Origin: Dehalococcoidia bacterium UBA3254
Lineage (GTDB): Bacteria > Chloroflexota > Dehalococcoidia > Dehalococcoidales > UBA3254
DNA length: 23,569 nt
Direction: 5' to 3'
NCBI GenBank assembly: GCA_002362735.1
Contig: DEUU01000136.1
Span: 579-24,147 of the forward strand
Made by a program: the position numbers and the translations under genes. Below are positions 23,120 through 23,569 of the stretch, one piece after another; the stretch's first letter is position 1, and every line of letters begins with the position of its first letter. Below the pieces are notes generated by a model. It was not told the origin of the DNA. It made no database searches and saw only the letters and a program-made list of their open reading frames with translations.

Positions 23120-23569
23120 ATGCTTTCCTGGCGATCCATTTTCAAGATTCTTGCTTTAGTCCCCGTAATAATGTTCAGTCTGGGAATAACTGCCTGCGGA
23201 TCCAAAGTTGCAGCCTTCTCTCCTTTAACGGTCTTGTCGTTAGCTGGCGGTAATGTTCATATCTTGAAAACAGGCTCTAATAATTGGAGCGATGGGAAAG
23301 AGGGAATGACACTTGAGACCGGCTATAAAATAAAAACGGATTCAGGAAGCAAAGCGACGATAACTTTTTTTGATGGCAGTGTCATCGAATTGAATGGTGA
23401 TACCGAAATTTCCCTTGACCAAATAGTAAGCAAATCAGGCTCCTCGTCCAAGATAATCAAGATTGGTCAGGAAATTGGAGAGACAACCAGCCGGGTTGTC
23501 AAGCTGGTTGACCCGGCATCCCGTTATGAGGTGGAGACGCCTGCTGGTGTGGCGGGTGTTCGTGGCAGC
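23120..23569 (+). CDS. FecR-domain lipoprotein, partial
   Basis: The first 150 codons are present before the window ends. The N-terminus is a lipoprotein signal: positively charged start (MLSWRSIFK), hydrophobic core (ILALVPVIMFSLG) and lipobox ITAC with the lipidated Cys at residue 26. After it comes a FecR domain: a GNVHILKTGS strand, then SGSKATITFFDGSVIELNGD, and ETPAGVAGVRGS at the edge. FecR domains occur in sigma-factor regulators and in many surface or structural proteins; this form, with no N-terminal cytoplasmic part, is an outside-facing lipoprotein. GGAGG sits six bases before the ATG, which decides the start. The C-terminal part and its function lie beyond the window. Confidence 0.88.
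   Translation, partial: MLSWRSIFKILALVPVIMFSLGITACGSKVAAFSPLTVLSLAGGNVHILKTGSNNWSDGKEGMTLETGYKIKTDSGSKATITFFDGSVIELNGDTEISLDQIVSKSGSSSKIIKIGQEIGETTSRVVKLVDPASRYEVETPAGVAGVRGS

Overview
The window is bacterial chromosomal DNA with no rRNA, tRNA, CRISPR array or insertion sequence that I could find. The gene set points to an anaerobic or microaerophilic environmental bacterium, most likely Chloroflexota and possibly a Dehalococcoidia-like lineage. The clues are a small heat-shock protein whose N-terminus reads in the style of Chloroflexota Hsp20s, a bacterial GH3-like acyl-adenylase, a DUF362 protein, a FecR lipoprotein, a TRAP transporter with fused membrane subunits and a DUF2795 protein. This is inference from protein style, not from a marker gene. 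Genes are loosely packed, with many long AT-rich gaps, mostly single-gene units and several decayed genes.

Layout. 1-1307 (minus) is the 5' part of a fused DctQ-DctM TRAP transporter gene, cut by the window edge. 1308-2562 is a long gap with a set of helically phased TCAAGA repeats, three AT-rich inverted repeats and the remnant of an OmpR-type winged-helix domain. 2563-3873 (plus) holds a small MerR-like regulator under a promoter overlaid by two copies of a palindrome, followed by a membrane-anchored coiled-coil protein. 3981-6515 (minus) is an 844-residue membrane protein with GAF, GGDEF and HD-GYP domains. 6834-9870 (minus) holds a GH3-like adenylase and, upstream of it, a DUF362 protein. 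10015-11982 (plus) holds a HAD-type hydrolase and a complete DnaJ. 12165-14634 (minus) holds a cytidylate-kinase-like protein, a stand-alone N-terminal PolX fragment, an SRAP/YedK-type abasic-site protein and a SnoaL-like protein. 14872-16700 (plus) is an intact CheY-like response regulator followed by a heavily decayed PAS histidine kinase. 16868-18730 (minus) is a DAO-type FAD oxidoreductase carrying two tandem Rieske domains. 19108-20463 (minus) is a stress-type cluster: MerR/HspR-like regulator, Hsp20 and DUF2795 protein, each separated by strong hairpins. 20679-21140 (plus) is an unrecognised 153-residue protein. 21172-22614 (minus) is a 14-helix DHA2-type MFS exporter. 23120-23569 (plus) is the start of a FecR-domain lipoprotein.

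How the genes work together. There is no single large pathway. Signalling (c-di-GMP turnover protein, response regulator, FecR protein), protein quality control (DnaJ, Hsp20, HspR-like regulator), DNA-damage tolerance (SRAP protein, PolX fragment) and transport (TRAP, MFS) are the main themes.

The clearest observations are: (i) hsp20 is split by a -1 frameshift, with its true N-terminus in another frame; (ii) the oxidoreductase has a duplicated Rieske domain with both cluster-binding motifs intact; (iii) an intact response regulator sits beside a dead kinase; (iv) a doubled palindrome overlaps the promoter of the MerR-like gene; (v) the TCAAGA repeats lie on one helix face. I did not find a convincing entirely new multi-gene system.
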